From contig CBDBVC010000049.1 of NCBI GenBank assembly GCA_965212525.1, positions 140,649 through 204,648 on the forward strand: 64,000 nucleotides of DNA, given 5' to 3'. The position numbers were made by a program, and so were the translations under genes. Below, one piece after another: positions 36,946 to 46,120 of this stretch; the first letter of the stretch is position 1, and every line of letters starts with the position of its first letter. The notes beneath the pieces were generated by a model. It worked only from the letters and a program-made list of their open reading frames with translations. It was not told where the DNA came from and did not search any database. Source of the stretch: SZUA-38 sp965212525. GTDB taxonomy: Bacteria > Pseudomonadota > Gammaproteobacteria > Xanthomonadales > SZUA-38.

Positions 36946-39393
36946 ATGAAAAACTGCCTCGGTGCTCTATGTGCGCTTTGCCTGATTACATTCATATTTG
37001 TGTTTCAAAATGCCAGTGCTCAGGAGTTACCGACCTATCCGAAGCGAATCAATTATGATGGTGGGCATGTGGTGATTCACGCGCCTCAGGTGACCGCCTG
37101 GTATAACTTCGAAACCATCGAATTACTATCGGCAGTCGAGGCACATCCGACTGGGGTCTATACCGAAATCTATGCCACGGCCAGTTTGCGCGCCAATGCA
37201 AAACCGGATGTTAGACGTCGACTGGTCACTATCAGTGATGTTGAACTGGTCAAGCTGACATTCGCGGATGGCCGCCCCACCAAACCCGAGCACATCACAC
37301 TGCTGGAAACAGCCATTCCAGAGGCCACACGCGAGGTATCACTGGACCTGGTACTGGCTCATCTGGCGGATGACTTTGAGGTCAAAACGGATGAGGGGAT
37401 CAGGGCAGAGCCACCTGTGATCCACTATTCGGATACTCCGGCGCTGCTGGTTTTGACACAGGGTGAACCCGTGGTCACCGCCGTGGAGGATGACGGCATG
37501 TTCTTTGTGGCCAACACCAACTGGCCTCTGTTCACCAACGAGAAACAGAACAAGTGGTATCTCCTCAATGACAATGAATGGTTGTACAGCAAATCCCTGG
37601 ATGGTCCCTGGAAATTTGCAGGGAGATTACCGAAAGAACTGCGAGACCTCCCCGATGATGCCAATTGGAAACAGGCACGATCTGCAGCGGCCAGCTGGAA
37701 GAAACCCAAATACGATCCGCCCCGCGTCATTGCTTCAGATCAACCTGCCGAGTTAATCGTGACGACAGGTGAACCTAAACTTCTTGATGTCGCTGGCGAT
37801 CTCAAGGCGGTGGGTAACACCGTCAGCAAACTGTTCAGGCACCAGCAGCACTGGTATTACCTGGTATCAGGACGCTGGTTCAGGACCGAAGATCTGGCAA
37901 ACGGATCCTGGACACATGCAGAGACGCTTCCGGAGGACTTTCTGGACATCCCGCCTGACGGCCCCTATGGCGAAGTGGTCGCGTCGGTTCCAGGTACGGC
38001 AGAAGCCAAGGCCGCTGTCATCGAGGCCCAGTTGCCCCGTTACGCAACTATCGAGGCCAATGCAACGCCGGGTGGTCAGGTGAGCTACAGCGGCGAACCG
38101 CAATTTGAGGCCATCGGGGATACCGCTGTTACCCGTGCGGTAAATACAGCCAGCGATGTACTGAGCAGTTCAGATCAGTACTACTGGTGCAGTGACGGCA
38201 TGTGGTTTGTCTCTGACGATCCGAACGGTCCCTGGGTGCCAGCCAGGAACATACCGGATGAGATCTACACCATCCCGCCATCCTCACCCAGCCATCATGT
38301 GACCTATGTGCACGTGCATGACTGGGAAGATGACCATATCACCTACGGCCATTCGTCCGGTTACTTCGGTACCTACGTGGCCTATGGCATGGTCGTGTGG
38401 GGTACGGGTTATTACTACAACCCCTATATCTGGTACGACCCCTTCAACCCCTGGTACCCGGTTTACTACCCCTATGCCTACACCTATGGGGGTTCCGCAT
38501 TCTACAACCCGCGCACTGGAGCCTACGGCTCCGTATCTCGTGCGTACGGGCCCTATGGCGGCTGGGGTTACGCGTCGGCCTATAACCCGCGAACCGGTCG
38601 CTATGCCAGCGCAGAAGCCATCTGGGACAACAACGAATGGGCCATGGTGGGCGAGGCCTACAACCCGAGAACCGGCCGCTCATTCGAAACATCACGCTAC
38701 TACGATGCCGATGACAACCGCTGGGAAATCGACTCAACCCTGGCCGGTCGACGTGGTGAAATCGATATTGAGCGCACCATCGATGATGGCCGTGCACGCA
38801 CGCAGTACGAAACTTCACGCGGCGGGCAGGGCGACTTCACGCGCCAGCGCAATAGTGATGGCAGCATTCGCTCATCAGGCGAGTTTCGCACCGCTGATGG
38901 CCGAACCATCACTACCGAAGGCAGCCGCTCCAATGGAAACAGCAGTCGCAGCATAAGCGGCTCGGACGGCGGCAGTGGCACCATCACCCGTGAACGCGAC
39001 CGGGATTCGGTCAGTCGCACTGGCGAATTCAGTCGAAGTGGCGAGACACTGTCAACCTCCACCGACAGGACTGCAGACCGAACACGTCGAACCGCAGAAT
39101 CCTCCTCTGGCGCGCAGCTGGGCAGTGTCACCCGAAAGGGTAACACCACTACCGTCGGCCGCAATGCCGCAGGCGACCTGTATGCCGGACGCAACGGTGA
39201 AGTCTACCGACGTACAGACAATGGCTGGTCGCAGAGACAGAATGGCAGCTGGAACAACGTGAACCGCAACCGTTCTTCAGGCAACAACAGGAATCTGAAC
39301 CGTTCATTCAATGCCAGGCAGCGAGGTATGACGGCGTCTCGCAACAGAGGTGGCTTCTCAAGAGGGGGGGGCATGCGTCGTGGGCGACGCTGA
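36946..39393 (+). CDS. Large exported repeat protein, 'carbohydrate-binding family V/XII' type
   Basis: This protein of about 815 residues has a signal peptide (LCALCLITFIFVFQNASAQ). It has three tandem repeats of about 100 residues, each with a GEP motif then a W-Y-x(4)-G/N-x-W-F/L segment and a GPW/GSW ending: NKWYLLNDNEWLYSKSLDGP, HWYYLVSGRWFRTEDLANGS and YYWCSDGMWFVSDDPNGPW. A Tyr/Pro-rich stretch (about residues 460-560) follows, with three YNPRTG copies. The last 200 residues are a Ser/Arg/Gly/Asn low-complexity tail. The name 'carbohydrate-binding V/XII' is only the label such proteins usually receive. It is divergent from the arylsulfatase, with 290 bases between the starts. Confidence 0.82.
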   Translation: MKNCLGALCALCLITFIFVFQNASAQELPTYPKRINYDGGHVVIHAPQVTAWYNFETIELLSAVEAHPTGVYTEIYATASLRANAKPDVRRRLVTISDVELVKLTFADGRPTKPEHITLLETAIPEATREVSLDLVLAHLADDFEVKTDEGIRAEPPVIHYSDTPALLVLTQGEPVVTAVEDDGMFFVANTNWPLFTNEKQNKWYLLNDNEWLYSKSLDGPWKFAGRLPKELRDLPDDANWKQARSAAASWKKPKYDPPRVIASDQPAELIVTTGEPKLLDVAGDLKAVGNTVSKLFRHQQHWYYLVSGRWFRTEDLANGSWTHAETLPEDFLDIPPDGPYGEVVASVPGTAEAKAAVIEAQLPRYATIEANATPGGQVSYSGEPQFEAIGDTAVTRAVNTASDVLSSSDQYYWCSDGMWFVSDDPNGPWVPARNIPDEIYTIPPSSPSHHVTYVHVHDWEDDHITYGHSSGYFGTYVAYGMVVWGTGYYYNPYIWYDPFNPWYPVYYPYAYTYGGSAFYNPRTGAYGSVSRAYGPYGGWGYASAYNPRTGRYASAEAIWDNNEWAMVGEAYNPRTGRSFETSRYYDADDNRWEIDSTLAGRRGEIDIERTIDDGRARTQYETSRGGQGDFTRQRNSDGSIRSSGEFRTADGRTITTEGSRSNGNSSRSISGSDGGSGTITRERDRDSVSRTGEFSRSGETLSTSTDRTADRTRRTAESSSGAQLGSVTRKGNTTTVGRNAAGDLYAGRNGEVYRRTDNGWSQRQNGSWNNVNRNRSSGNNRNLNRSFNARQRGMTASRNRGGFSRGGGMRRGRR

Positions 39394-39483
39394 TACACTA
39401 TCTGGTAATTACCGATCAACTGACTGAGGTGCAATCCAATCAGATGCGGCACAGTCGTGAACCAGAACGTGCGAAACAATCAG

Positions 39484-41793
39484 ATGTCAATACGACGAAT
39501 TCTTAAAATAATTTGTGGTACAACTCAGTTTAAACTTGCGGCTGTCTTGTTGTTTTCCGTCAACACTCTTGTGCCCTCACCCTGTTTAGCTGTGAATGTA
39601 CAGAATGCTTTTGTGGGCGTGAATGTCTGTCAGTTCTGCCACGAGCCGCAGCACACTGCATGGATGAGTTCGCACCATGCCAGGTCGATGTCCCTGGCGA
39701 CCAGCGATGCAGTACTCGGGGATTTCAATGATCGCACTGTAGATCTCAATGATCAGAAGAGCCGGCTGTACTCCTCTGATGGCAACTATTTCATTGAAAC
39801 CACAGGGCCGGAGGGCGAGCAGGCCGACTTCAGGATCAAGTACACGTTTGGTTACACCCCATTACAGCAGTACCTGGTCGAAGTTGCTGATGGCAGAATT
39901 CAGGCCCTCAATATAGCCTGGGACGACCGGGACAAGTCTGAAGGTGGTCAACGCTGGTTTCATCTTAGAGAAGGGGAGGCCGTCACATCCGAACACCCGT
40001 TTCACTGGACCGGTCACCTGCAGAACTGGAACAGTCGGTGCGCTGATTGCCACTCGACCGGTGTTGAACACAATCATGATCCGGCGACCAACCGCTTTCA
40101 GACCCGATTCAGTGAAATCAATGTAGCCTGTGAGGCCTGCCACGGGCCAGGCAGAGCTCACGTCACGCTGGCTCAAGATGGCCGCATTTCCAGTGAAAAC
40201 AGCGGATTCAGCGCTCGCCCGGGTTCACCAGTTCAGTGGCGCATGACTGACAAGGCCACCACAGCAGTACCACAGGGACAATCTGATTCATTCGAGCTCA
40301 ACATGTGCGGCAGTTGCCACTCCCTCAGGGTTCCGCTGATGCAGCCGACTGAGCCTGCGGCAGTCGATTATCACGACGCCAACCTGATCTCTTTGATTTC
40401 GCCACCCAATTATCATCTTGATGGCCAGATCCGTGAAGAAGTGTTTGTGCTCGGATCATTCCTTCAGAGCAAGATGCATCAAAAGGGCGTGACCTGCCGT
40501 AACTGTCATGATCCCCACAGTGGAAGAACAATCGTCGCCGGCAATGGCCTGTGTGCACAATGTCATCAATCCGAGACCTATGATGTCGCGACCCATCATC
40601 ATCACCCAGTGAATTCACCCGGCTCACAGTGCGTCAATTGCCACATGCCGGCAACCACCTACATGAAGGTCGATGATCGTCGCGACCACAGCTTTCCCGT
40701 TCCGCGGCCCGATCTTGCAGTGAAACTGGGCGTTTCCAATTCGTGCAACAACTGTCATGAGACAGAGATCAGCGCATCCGCTGACTGGGCAGTCAAGGCC
40801 CTCAGATCCTGGGGAGTCTCGCCAACCGATACCCACTGGTCTGAAACAGCTCGAGAACTGGGGCGTTTGAATCCACTCGTCCTTGACGATCTGATTCAGC
40901 ATCTTAAGGACGACGAACTGACGGCCATTCGCCAGGCCAGTCTGCTTGAGCGCGCAGCTGGGTTGCCAGTGCAGATGACCGCAGAGATCTGGCGAAGCCC
41001 TCACTTGAAAACCCTGACCCTCTCATACGACGTGCAGCGATACGGACTCTGTCAGATTTGCCACCATCGCTGCGCTGGACTGTGCTGGCACCCATGCTGA
41101 CAGACAGCAGCAGATCGGTACGCCACGCGGCGACTGTTGTGCTGTCAAGTTTGTATACCGTGTTGCCGTTCGACGCACAAAAACAGCTCACGAACGCGAT
41201 TGCAGAGTATCGACAGTCACTGGTATTGAGCTCGGGGACTGTCATCAACACAATCCACACTGGCACAACTCGAGCTCAACCTCGGTGACGCTAATGCTGC
41301 AGAAGCAGCATACCTGCGGGCACTGGCCATTGACCCGGCTCACATTCCGGCGTTGCTGAATTTATCGGAGCTGTATCGATCACTTGGGCGTGAGAGCGAA
41401 TCGTCAGCACTGTACCAGCAGGCATTGAGAGTGGCGCCAGAGTCTACCGCGGTCAATCATGCCTATGGACTGCACCTGGTGCGTTTGAGGCAATACGAGA
41501 ACGCCATCCCGTATCTGACTCAGGCCGCCGTGCTTGAAGGCAGCAGCCCACGCTATGCGTATGTTCTGGCGGTTGCGCTGGATCATCTGGGCCGCACAGC
41601 CGAATCATTGTCTGTGCTATCGAGTGCGAATGATCAGTGGCCCATGCAGTACGAATTGCTGATGACCATGGTGCAATACCTGGAAAAAACAAAGCAGACA
41701 GGATTTGTGCCACAATATCTGCACCAGTTGAAGCAACTGGCGCCGGATTCGCCTGACGTCAAGATGATGTTGAGGCGCTACGGCATGCAGTGA
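39484..41793 (+). CDS. Octaheme c-type cytochrome with HEAT/TPR tail, two frameshifts
   Basis: The corrected product has 769 residues. It has a signal-like helix (LAAVLLFSVNTLVPSPCLAV) and eight CxxCH heme sites: CQFCH, CADCH, CEACH, CGSCH, CRNCH, CAQCH, CVNCH and CNNCH. The C-terminal half is HEAT-like (LIRRAAIRTLSDLPPSLRW) then TPR (LSELYRSLGRESESSALYQQ). One base is missing in AAAA near 41008 and one extra G lies at 41234-41237, so the length is restored to a multiple of three. It is probably a periplasmic electron carrier or nitrite/hydroxylamine-type reductase relative. A CQICH appearing after the frameshift is in the wrong frame and is not a heme site. The start is either the ATG at 39484 or a GTG at 39457. 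Confidence 0.87.
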
Positions 41794-41804
41794 GGAGGGG
41801 AAGA

Positions 41805-42389
41805 ATGAGTCGAGGATATCGTTCGGTCAGATTGACACTGCTGATGCTGCTCTGCCTGATTCTGATCGCGTGCACAGGCAGTTCGAATCTAGTTCAGCGC
41901 CAGCAGGACCTGGCCCGCAGTTCGGTTGTCACCAGCACGACAGGCACGATCAATGTGAACCCAGACAGTTCAATCCTTGTGCCCCCCCTGATGCCGGTCT
42001 ACAGCGATACCAAGCTAGAGCTCAATCAGGAGAAGATCAGCCATATCACATCGGCGCTGCAGAATGAATTCCGGCAGAAAGGCTTCACGCTCTCCAGTGA
42101 CCCGGATAGCACCACCTATCGCATCAAGCCTGCCGTGCTTTATGGCAATGCACTCAATTCCATGGATTTCATCGACGAGTACGGTGTGCAACCGTTCCTG
42201 TCGGGCGAGTCCGGGCTGGAACGCGGCACCTTGATCGTGCTTGTCATTCATGCGGGCAGCAAGCAGGTGGTCTGGCGCGGGGCAGTACAACTGTTTACCG
42301 ATGAAACATTGACACTGGAGCAGTCACACCAGCGAGTCGATCATGCTGTCAGAGAATTGCTCGAGCATTTTCCGAGCGTCGAATCTTGA
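41805..42389 (+). CDS. DUF4136-like lipoprotein
   Basis: This lipoprotein of about 194 residues has lipobox LILIAC and mature Cys. A GGAGGGG site supports the ATG at 41805. The body has FRQKGFTLSSDPDSTTYRI and GTLIVLVIHAGSKQVVWRGA, ending in AVRELLEHFPS, the DUF4136-type layout of a ligand-exposed beta domain and a C-terminal helix. Similar arrangements appear at 43466 and 45525, so this is one of three related lipoproteins in four kilobases. The partners are unknown. Confidence 0.78.
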   Translation: MSRGYRSVRLTLLMLLCLILIACTGSSNLVQRQQDLARSSVVTSTTGTINVNPDSSILVPPLMPVYSDTKLELNQEKISHITSALQNEFRQKGFTLSSDPDSTTYRIKPAVLYGNALNSMDFIDEYGVQPFLSGESGLERGTLIVLVIHAGSKQVVWRGAVQLFTDETLTLEQSHQRVDHAVRELLEHFPSVES

Positions 42390-42436
42390 GATGGAATCAG
42401 CGCTCATTACCGATCAACATTCACAGGAATCCTAAG

Positions 42437-42874
42437 ATGCCTATCAGACAACTCAACACCATCCGCCATTGCAGCCTGATGACAATACTCATGCTCTGGT
42501 TCCTGTCTGCAACCCCTGCATTCGGGGATGATCTGACCGGAGAAGACCAGCTGCTCTGTGCCGCTTCTCAGGTGAGCAGTTGCACCGATGACGGTGTTTG
42601 TGACACCAAGGTCCCCTGGGCCGTTAATGTGCCCTCGTTCATTGAGGTTGATCTGAAGAAAAAACAGCTGTCCACCACCGAGGCCAGCTATGAAAACAGG
42701 GTGACTCCGTTTGGCAACATGAAGCGTGAGGGCGGTGTTATCTACATTCAGGGCATCGAAAACGGACGCGCCTATTCACTGGTCATCAATGAGGAATCCG
42801 GCCTGCTGACAGTCGCTGTCGGCTGGGACGGGCTATCGGTGACCGTATTTGGTGCCTGTACACCACAATCATGA
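42437..42874 (+). CDS. Small exported protein of unknown family
   Basis: This 145-residue protein has a signal peptide (MTILMLWFLSATPAFG). The mature part has a short Cys-rich stretch (LLCAASQVSSCTDDGVC) followed by beta strands (SYENRVTPFGNMKREGGVIY) and an SVTVFGACTPQS end. An AGGAA site eight bases upstream supports the ATG at 42437. It sits in the DUF4136 cluster, four bases overlapping a longer reading of the following gene. Function not recognised. Confidence 0.72.
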   Translation: MPIRQLNTIRHCSLMTILMLWFLSATPAFGDDLTGEDQLLCAASQVSSCTDDGVCDTKVPWAVNVPSFIEVDLKKKQLSTTEASYENRVTPFGNMKREGGVIYIQGIENGRAYSLVINEESGLLTVAVGWDGLSVTVFGACTPQS

Positions 42875-42894
42875 CACGCTGCGGAGACAAAATC

Positions 42895-43443
42895 ATGACA
42901 ACACGAATCATCGCCACACTGTTGTTGGTAACAAGCCTGTCACTGCAGGCACAGACGGCTCAGGGCAGCAAGACGCTGGCTGCCACCATCGATGTGTACG
43001 TTTTTCCGGCCGATAGCCAGGCCGCTGAGCAGCAATCGCGTGAAGAAGTGGAATGCTATACCTGGGCAGTGAATAACACAGGCTCTGATCCATTTGATCT
43101 GAAGAAAGCGATGGCAGACCAGCAACAACAGTCCGCAGAGGCAAAGCAGGAGGCCCAGAATGCCGGACGAGGATCGGGAGCGAGGGGCGCGGTACGTGGT
43201 GCCGCTGTCGGTGCCCTGATTGGTGAAATTGCCGATGATGATGCATCAGATGGCGCCAAGTACGGTGCCGCGGCCGGGATGTTACGCGGCCGACGAAAGG
43301 GCCGTCAGGCGCGTGCCAGCGCCGCCTCACAGGCTGAACAGCAGGGCGTTGCACAGCAACAGGCCACAGAGCAGCAGATCGACAACTTCAAGAAGGCATT
43401 TTCTGTCTGTCTGGAAGCCAACTCCTACATGGTGAAATACTGA
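42895..43443 (+). CDS. Exported protein with glycine-zipper motif
   Basis: This 182-residue protein has a signal peptide (IIATLLLVTSLSLQAQ). A Q/A-rich coiled segment (ADQQQQSAEAKQEAQNAG) leads into a glycine-zipper-like stretch (GAVRGAAVGALIGEIADDDA, then AKYGAAAGMLRGRR). Another Q-rich helix and FKKAFSVCLEANSYMVKY close it. Glycine zippers of this kind occur in outer-membrane-associated or pore-like proteins. Membrane insertion is inference. Confidence 0.76.
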   Translation: MTTRIIATLLLVTSLSLQAQTAQGSKTLAATIDVYVFPADSQAAEQQSREEVECYTWAVNNTGSDPFDLKKAMADQQQQSAEAKQEAQNAGRGSGARGAVRGAAVGALIGEIADDDASDGAKYGAAAGMLRGRRKGRQARASAASQAEQQGVAQQQATEQQIDNFKKAFSVCLEANSYMVKY

Positions 43444-43465
43444 TTAACTTCAAACACCCAGGGAC

Positions 43466-44062
43466 ATGAGCACTATGAAAAAAGCAAGATTGTTAAGCGT
43501 GCTGATCATGCTGACATCACTGATGATGCTGAACAGCTGCACAACCACATTCAAGGCCAGCAGTGACTTTGACCAGTCACACAGTTTTGTAGAATACAAG
43601 ACCTTCGCCTGGATTTCGGATCACCCGATGAAGGATGGTACGGAAGCGGGTATCCGCAACCCATTGCTGGAAGGCAAGATCATGGCGGCCATTGAGCGAG
43701 GCCTGACCGGCAAAGGATACCGACTGGTCGATGATGCTGAATCAGCCGATTTTGCCCTGGCGTTTACAGTGGGGTCGCGCGAGCAGATTCGCGTCGACAC
43801 CTACCCCAGCATGTCCGGTGTGCATGCCGGATACCCGCGTCACTGGGGCTGGGGCAGACCCTATTACGGCACGGTTACGGAAACATCGGTCAGACAATAC
43901 ACCGAAGGTGTGCTCGCACTGGATGTATTTGACGTCGATGAACGCCGACCGGTCTGGCACGGCGCTGCAAGCAAGTCGATTTCGAACTCGGATCGCAAGA
44001 AAACCGATGAAACAGTGCAGGCCGCGGTGACTGCCGTACTCTCAGAGTTTCCACCGTACTAG
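43466..44062 (+). CDS. DUF4136 lipoprotein
   Basis: This 198-residue lipoprotein has lipobox LMMLNSC and a DUF4136 body: HSFVEYKTFAWISDHPM, IMAAIERGLTGKGYRLVDDA, ADFALAFTVGSREQI, then TEGVLALDVFDVDERRPVWHG and a terminal helix. The Trp-Tyr-rich middle (HWGWGRPYYG) is typical. The start is the ATG at 43466 or 43475. It follows the glycine-zipper gene by 22 bases. Confidence 0.9.
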   Translation: MSTMKKARLLSVLIMLTSLMMLNSCTTTFKASSDFDQSHSFVEYKTFAWISDHPMKDGTEAGIRNPLLEGKIMAAIERGLTGKGYRLVDDAESADFALAFTVGSREQIRVDTYPSMSGVHAGYPRHWGWGRPYYGTVTETSVRQYTEGVLALDVFDVDERRPVWHGAASKSISNSDRKKTDETVQAAVTAVLSEFPPY

Positions 44063-44092
44063 CGCACTGATCACAACGAAAGGAGTGAAGCA

Positions 44093-44969
44093 ATGACCAT
44101 CATGTATTTCAATCGAACAGCATTCTTGCTCGTACTCAGTCTGTCATCCATGCTGGGTCACGCGCCTGCCCATGCGCAATCAGAGTCCGATGGCTGGGAA
44201 TACCGTTTAACGCCGTATCTCTGGTTACCGAGAATCGACGGCACACTCAAATATGATGTGCCTGAGCGCAATGATGGAGGTCAGACAGGCGAGGGGTCAC
44301 CCAATGTCTCCGTTGGTCCAACGGACTGGCTCGATCTGCTGAATTATGGCCTGTTGCTGAACGGCAGCGCGCGCAAGGACAAATTTTCGATCTCATCGGA
44401 CATTGTCTATCTGAGCATGACATCAAAAAATGACGGTCGAATCACATCGGTCGACAGACCAGATCTCGCACCAAGGCTGCCCGTGGATGCCAGCCTGAAC
44501 GTCGATACGAGGACCGACCTTGATGGAGTAATCTTTTCATTGTCACTGGGCTATGCCATCAGGGAGACGGAACGTTCGACCGTAGACCTCTATGGAGGCG
44601 TACGCTATCTCGGTGTGGACGTCGACACGCGCTGGGATCTTGCTGCTGCCATTACTGGGCCCAATAACGAGATTCTCCTGCCTTCTCAGGGCAGTATCGG
44701 GGTCGACAAGGATATCCTCGATGCAGTTGCCGGATTTCGTGGTGAATTCAAAGTGGGTTCGGGCTGCTGGTCTTTCCCATGGGCCATCGATGTCGGTGCC
44801 GGTGATTCGGACCTGACCTGGAATGCGCTGGCAGGATTGTCCTGTCGGTTTTAAATCGGGTGATTTCGTGATGGCCTGGCGTCACCTGGAGTACGATCAG
44901 GGCAGCGATGACCTACTGCAGGATTTCAGCTTCACCGGGCCTGCATTCGGTTACAGTTTCCGGTTCTGA
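44093..44969 (+). CDS. Outer-membrane beta-barrel protein, one frameshift
   Basis: The corrected product is 291 residues. It has a signal peptide (AFLLVLSLSSMLGHAPAHAQ) then alternating strands with aromatic girdles: WEYRLTPYLWLPRIDGTLKY, LNYGLLLNGSARKDKFSISS, YGGVRYLGVDVDTRWDL. It ends FSFTGPAFGYSFRF with a terminal Phe. An extra T in the run at 44849-44852 otherwise stops the protein at residue 253. The barrel resembles small single-domain outer-membrane proteins; the substrate is unknown. It converges with the minus-strand gene at 45.0 kb. Confidence 0.85.
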
Positions 44970-45017
44970 ACTCGATGCCTGAACCGGGACTGCTTTCGAT
45001 GAGTCTGGATGAAAGAC

Positions 45018-45383
45018 CTAGCGTCTTGATTTCGGCTTCTGAGGCGCCACAGGCTTGGGCACGCAGTCAGGCACGCGAGTGTAGGTCACAAAGAAGCCTT
45101 CCATGTCGCCATCCTCAATGTAGATTTCGGTATCAATCACGCGATAACACAAAGCCTCGTATTCCCGATGCTTGGCATTCATGCGACGTGCTCCACCACT
45201 TTTGCGATTGCCAAGGTCAGAATCGATGAACACCGTGATTGAGGCGAAATCAGCGAGATCGGCCGTATTGGTTTTATCGGCGGCTTGTGCAGTGACAAGC
45301 AAGTTCACGCATAACAGAAAAACGCAGGCAGTTGTCAAACAGGTTACTCGTTGATGCACTGGCAGCTCCAGCTTGAGGGACAT
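45018..45383 (-). CDS. Small exported protein, unknown
   Basis: This protein of about 121 residues starts MSLKLELPVHQRVTCL and has a signal-like helix (CLTTACVFLLCVNLLVTAQA). The mature part is mixed strands (FASITVFIDSDLGNRKSGGA, CYRVIDTEIYIEDGDMEGFF) and a basic end (PKPVAPQKPKSRR). No family recognised. It is the only minus-strand gene in a long plus-strand run and converges with the barrel gene. Confidence 0.6.
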   Translation of the reverse strand: MSLKLELPVHQRVTCLTTACVFLLCVNLLVTAQAADKTNTADLADFASITVFIDSDLGNRKSGGARRMNAKHREYEALCYRVIDTEIYIEDGDMEGFFVTYTRVPDCVPKPVAPQKPKSRR

Positions 45384-45524
45384 GATGCACAACGATACCA
45401 TAGAGACCGCTAACCGTGAATCAGATCAGGATTCAGTTACACGACATTCGAATGACAATAAAAACGACTCAAGGCCACAAGCATTGTCGTTTATAATCTA
45501 AATTTTACCATCACAGGAACAGGT

Positions 45525-46105
45525 ATGAAAACTACGAAAATTATCCTTTGCACGTTCGCTATGCTCATCCTTGGCGCGTGCAGCAGCACCAACTGGTCGA
45601 TCACTGGTCTGCTGGGCCTGTTCCGAAACTGGACAATGTGATGGTGTTTGTTCTGGCAATCAACCCAATCAACCGCATCGCCGTCGAACAGGCTATCGTC
45701 GCCGAATTCGGCAAGAACGGCATCCGCGCCACCAGCAGCGCCGATGTGTTTGGCGCAGAATACGACAGCAGGGCCCAGCGCTCAGAAGTGGTGGCCACGG
45801 CATCGAAAACCGCCTCACACGCCCTGGTGATGACATTGATTCACCAGGATACGCGAGAAGGCATGATCGAGCCGGAGAGTTATTTTGGCGTCGCGTATAA
45901 CGGCATGTACGAGATCATCGCAGACCCGATGTACTACCGACAGGACAAGATCTACGTCATCGAGAATAACCTGTATCAGCTGAGCAATGAGAAGGTCATC
46001 TGGTCCGCCGTCACCGATACGGTCAATCCCGCGACCATAGAAAACGGTTCTCGTGATCTGGCCAGTGTGATTACACGCCAGTTGAAAAAGGACATGGTGA
46101 ACTGA
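45525..46105 (+). CDS. DUF4136-like lipoprotein, one frameshift
   Basis: The start MKTTKIILCTFAMLILGAC is a clear lipoprotein signal (lipobox LGAC) after an AGGAACAGG site. A one-base loss near 45585-45592 separates it from the body, VDHWSAGPVPKLDNVMVFVL. With the base restored the protein is 193 residues. It continues AINPINRIAVEQAIVAEFGK and ends LASVITRQLKKDMVN. This is the third such lipoprotein in the cluster. It ends 15 bases before the ion-channel gene and is probably co-transcribed with it. Confidence 0.8.
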
Positions 46106-46120
46106 TACAGCGCGTTCAGC

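Noticed and set aside
38306..38956. Open frame of 216 codons overlapping the carbohydrate-binding-type protein
   Set aside because: It follows the repeat-rich region in another frame and consists of biased Thr/Pro/Ala codons; the host frame has coherent repeats.
41040..41100. A ninth CxxCH heme site (CQICH) in the octaheme cytochrome
   Set aside because: It appears only after the frameshift near 41008 in the wrong frame; the corrected frame reads a HEAT-like sequence there.
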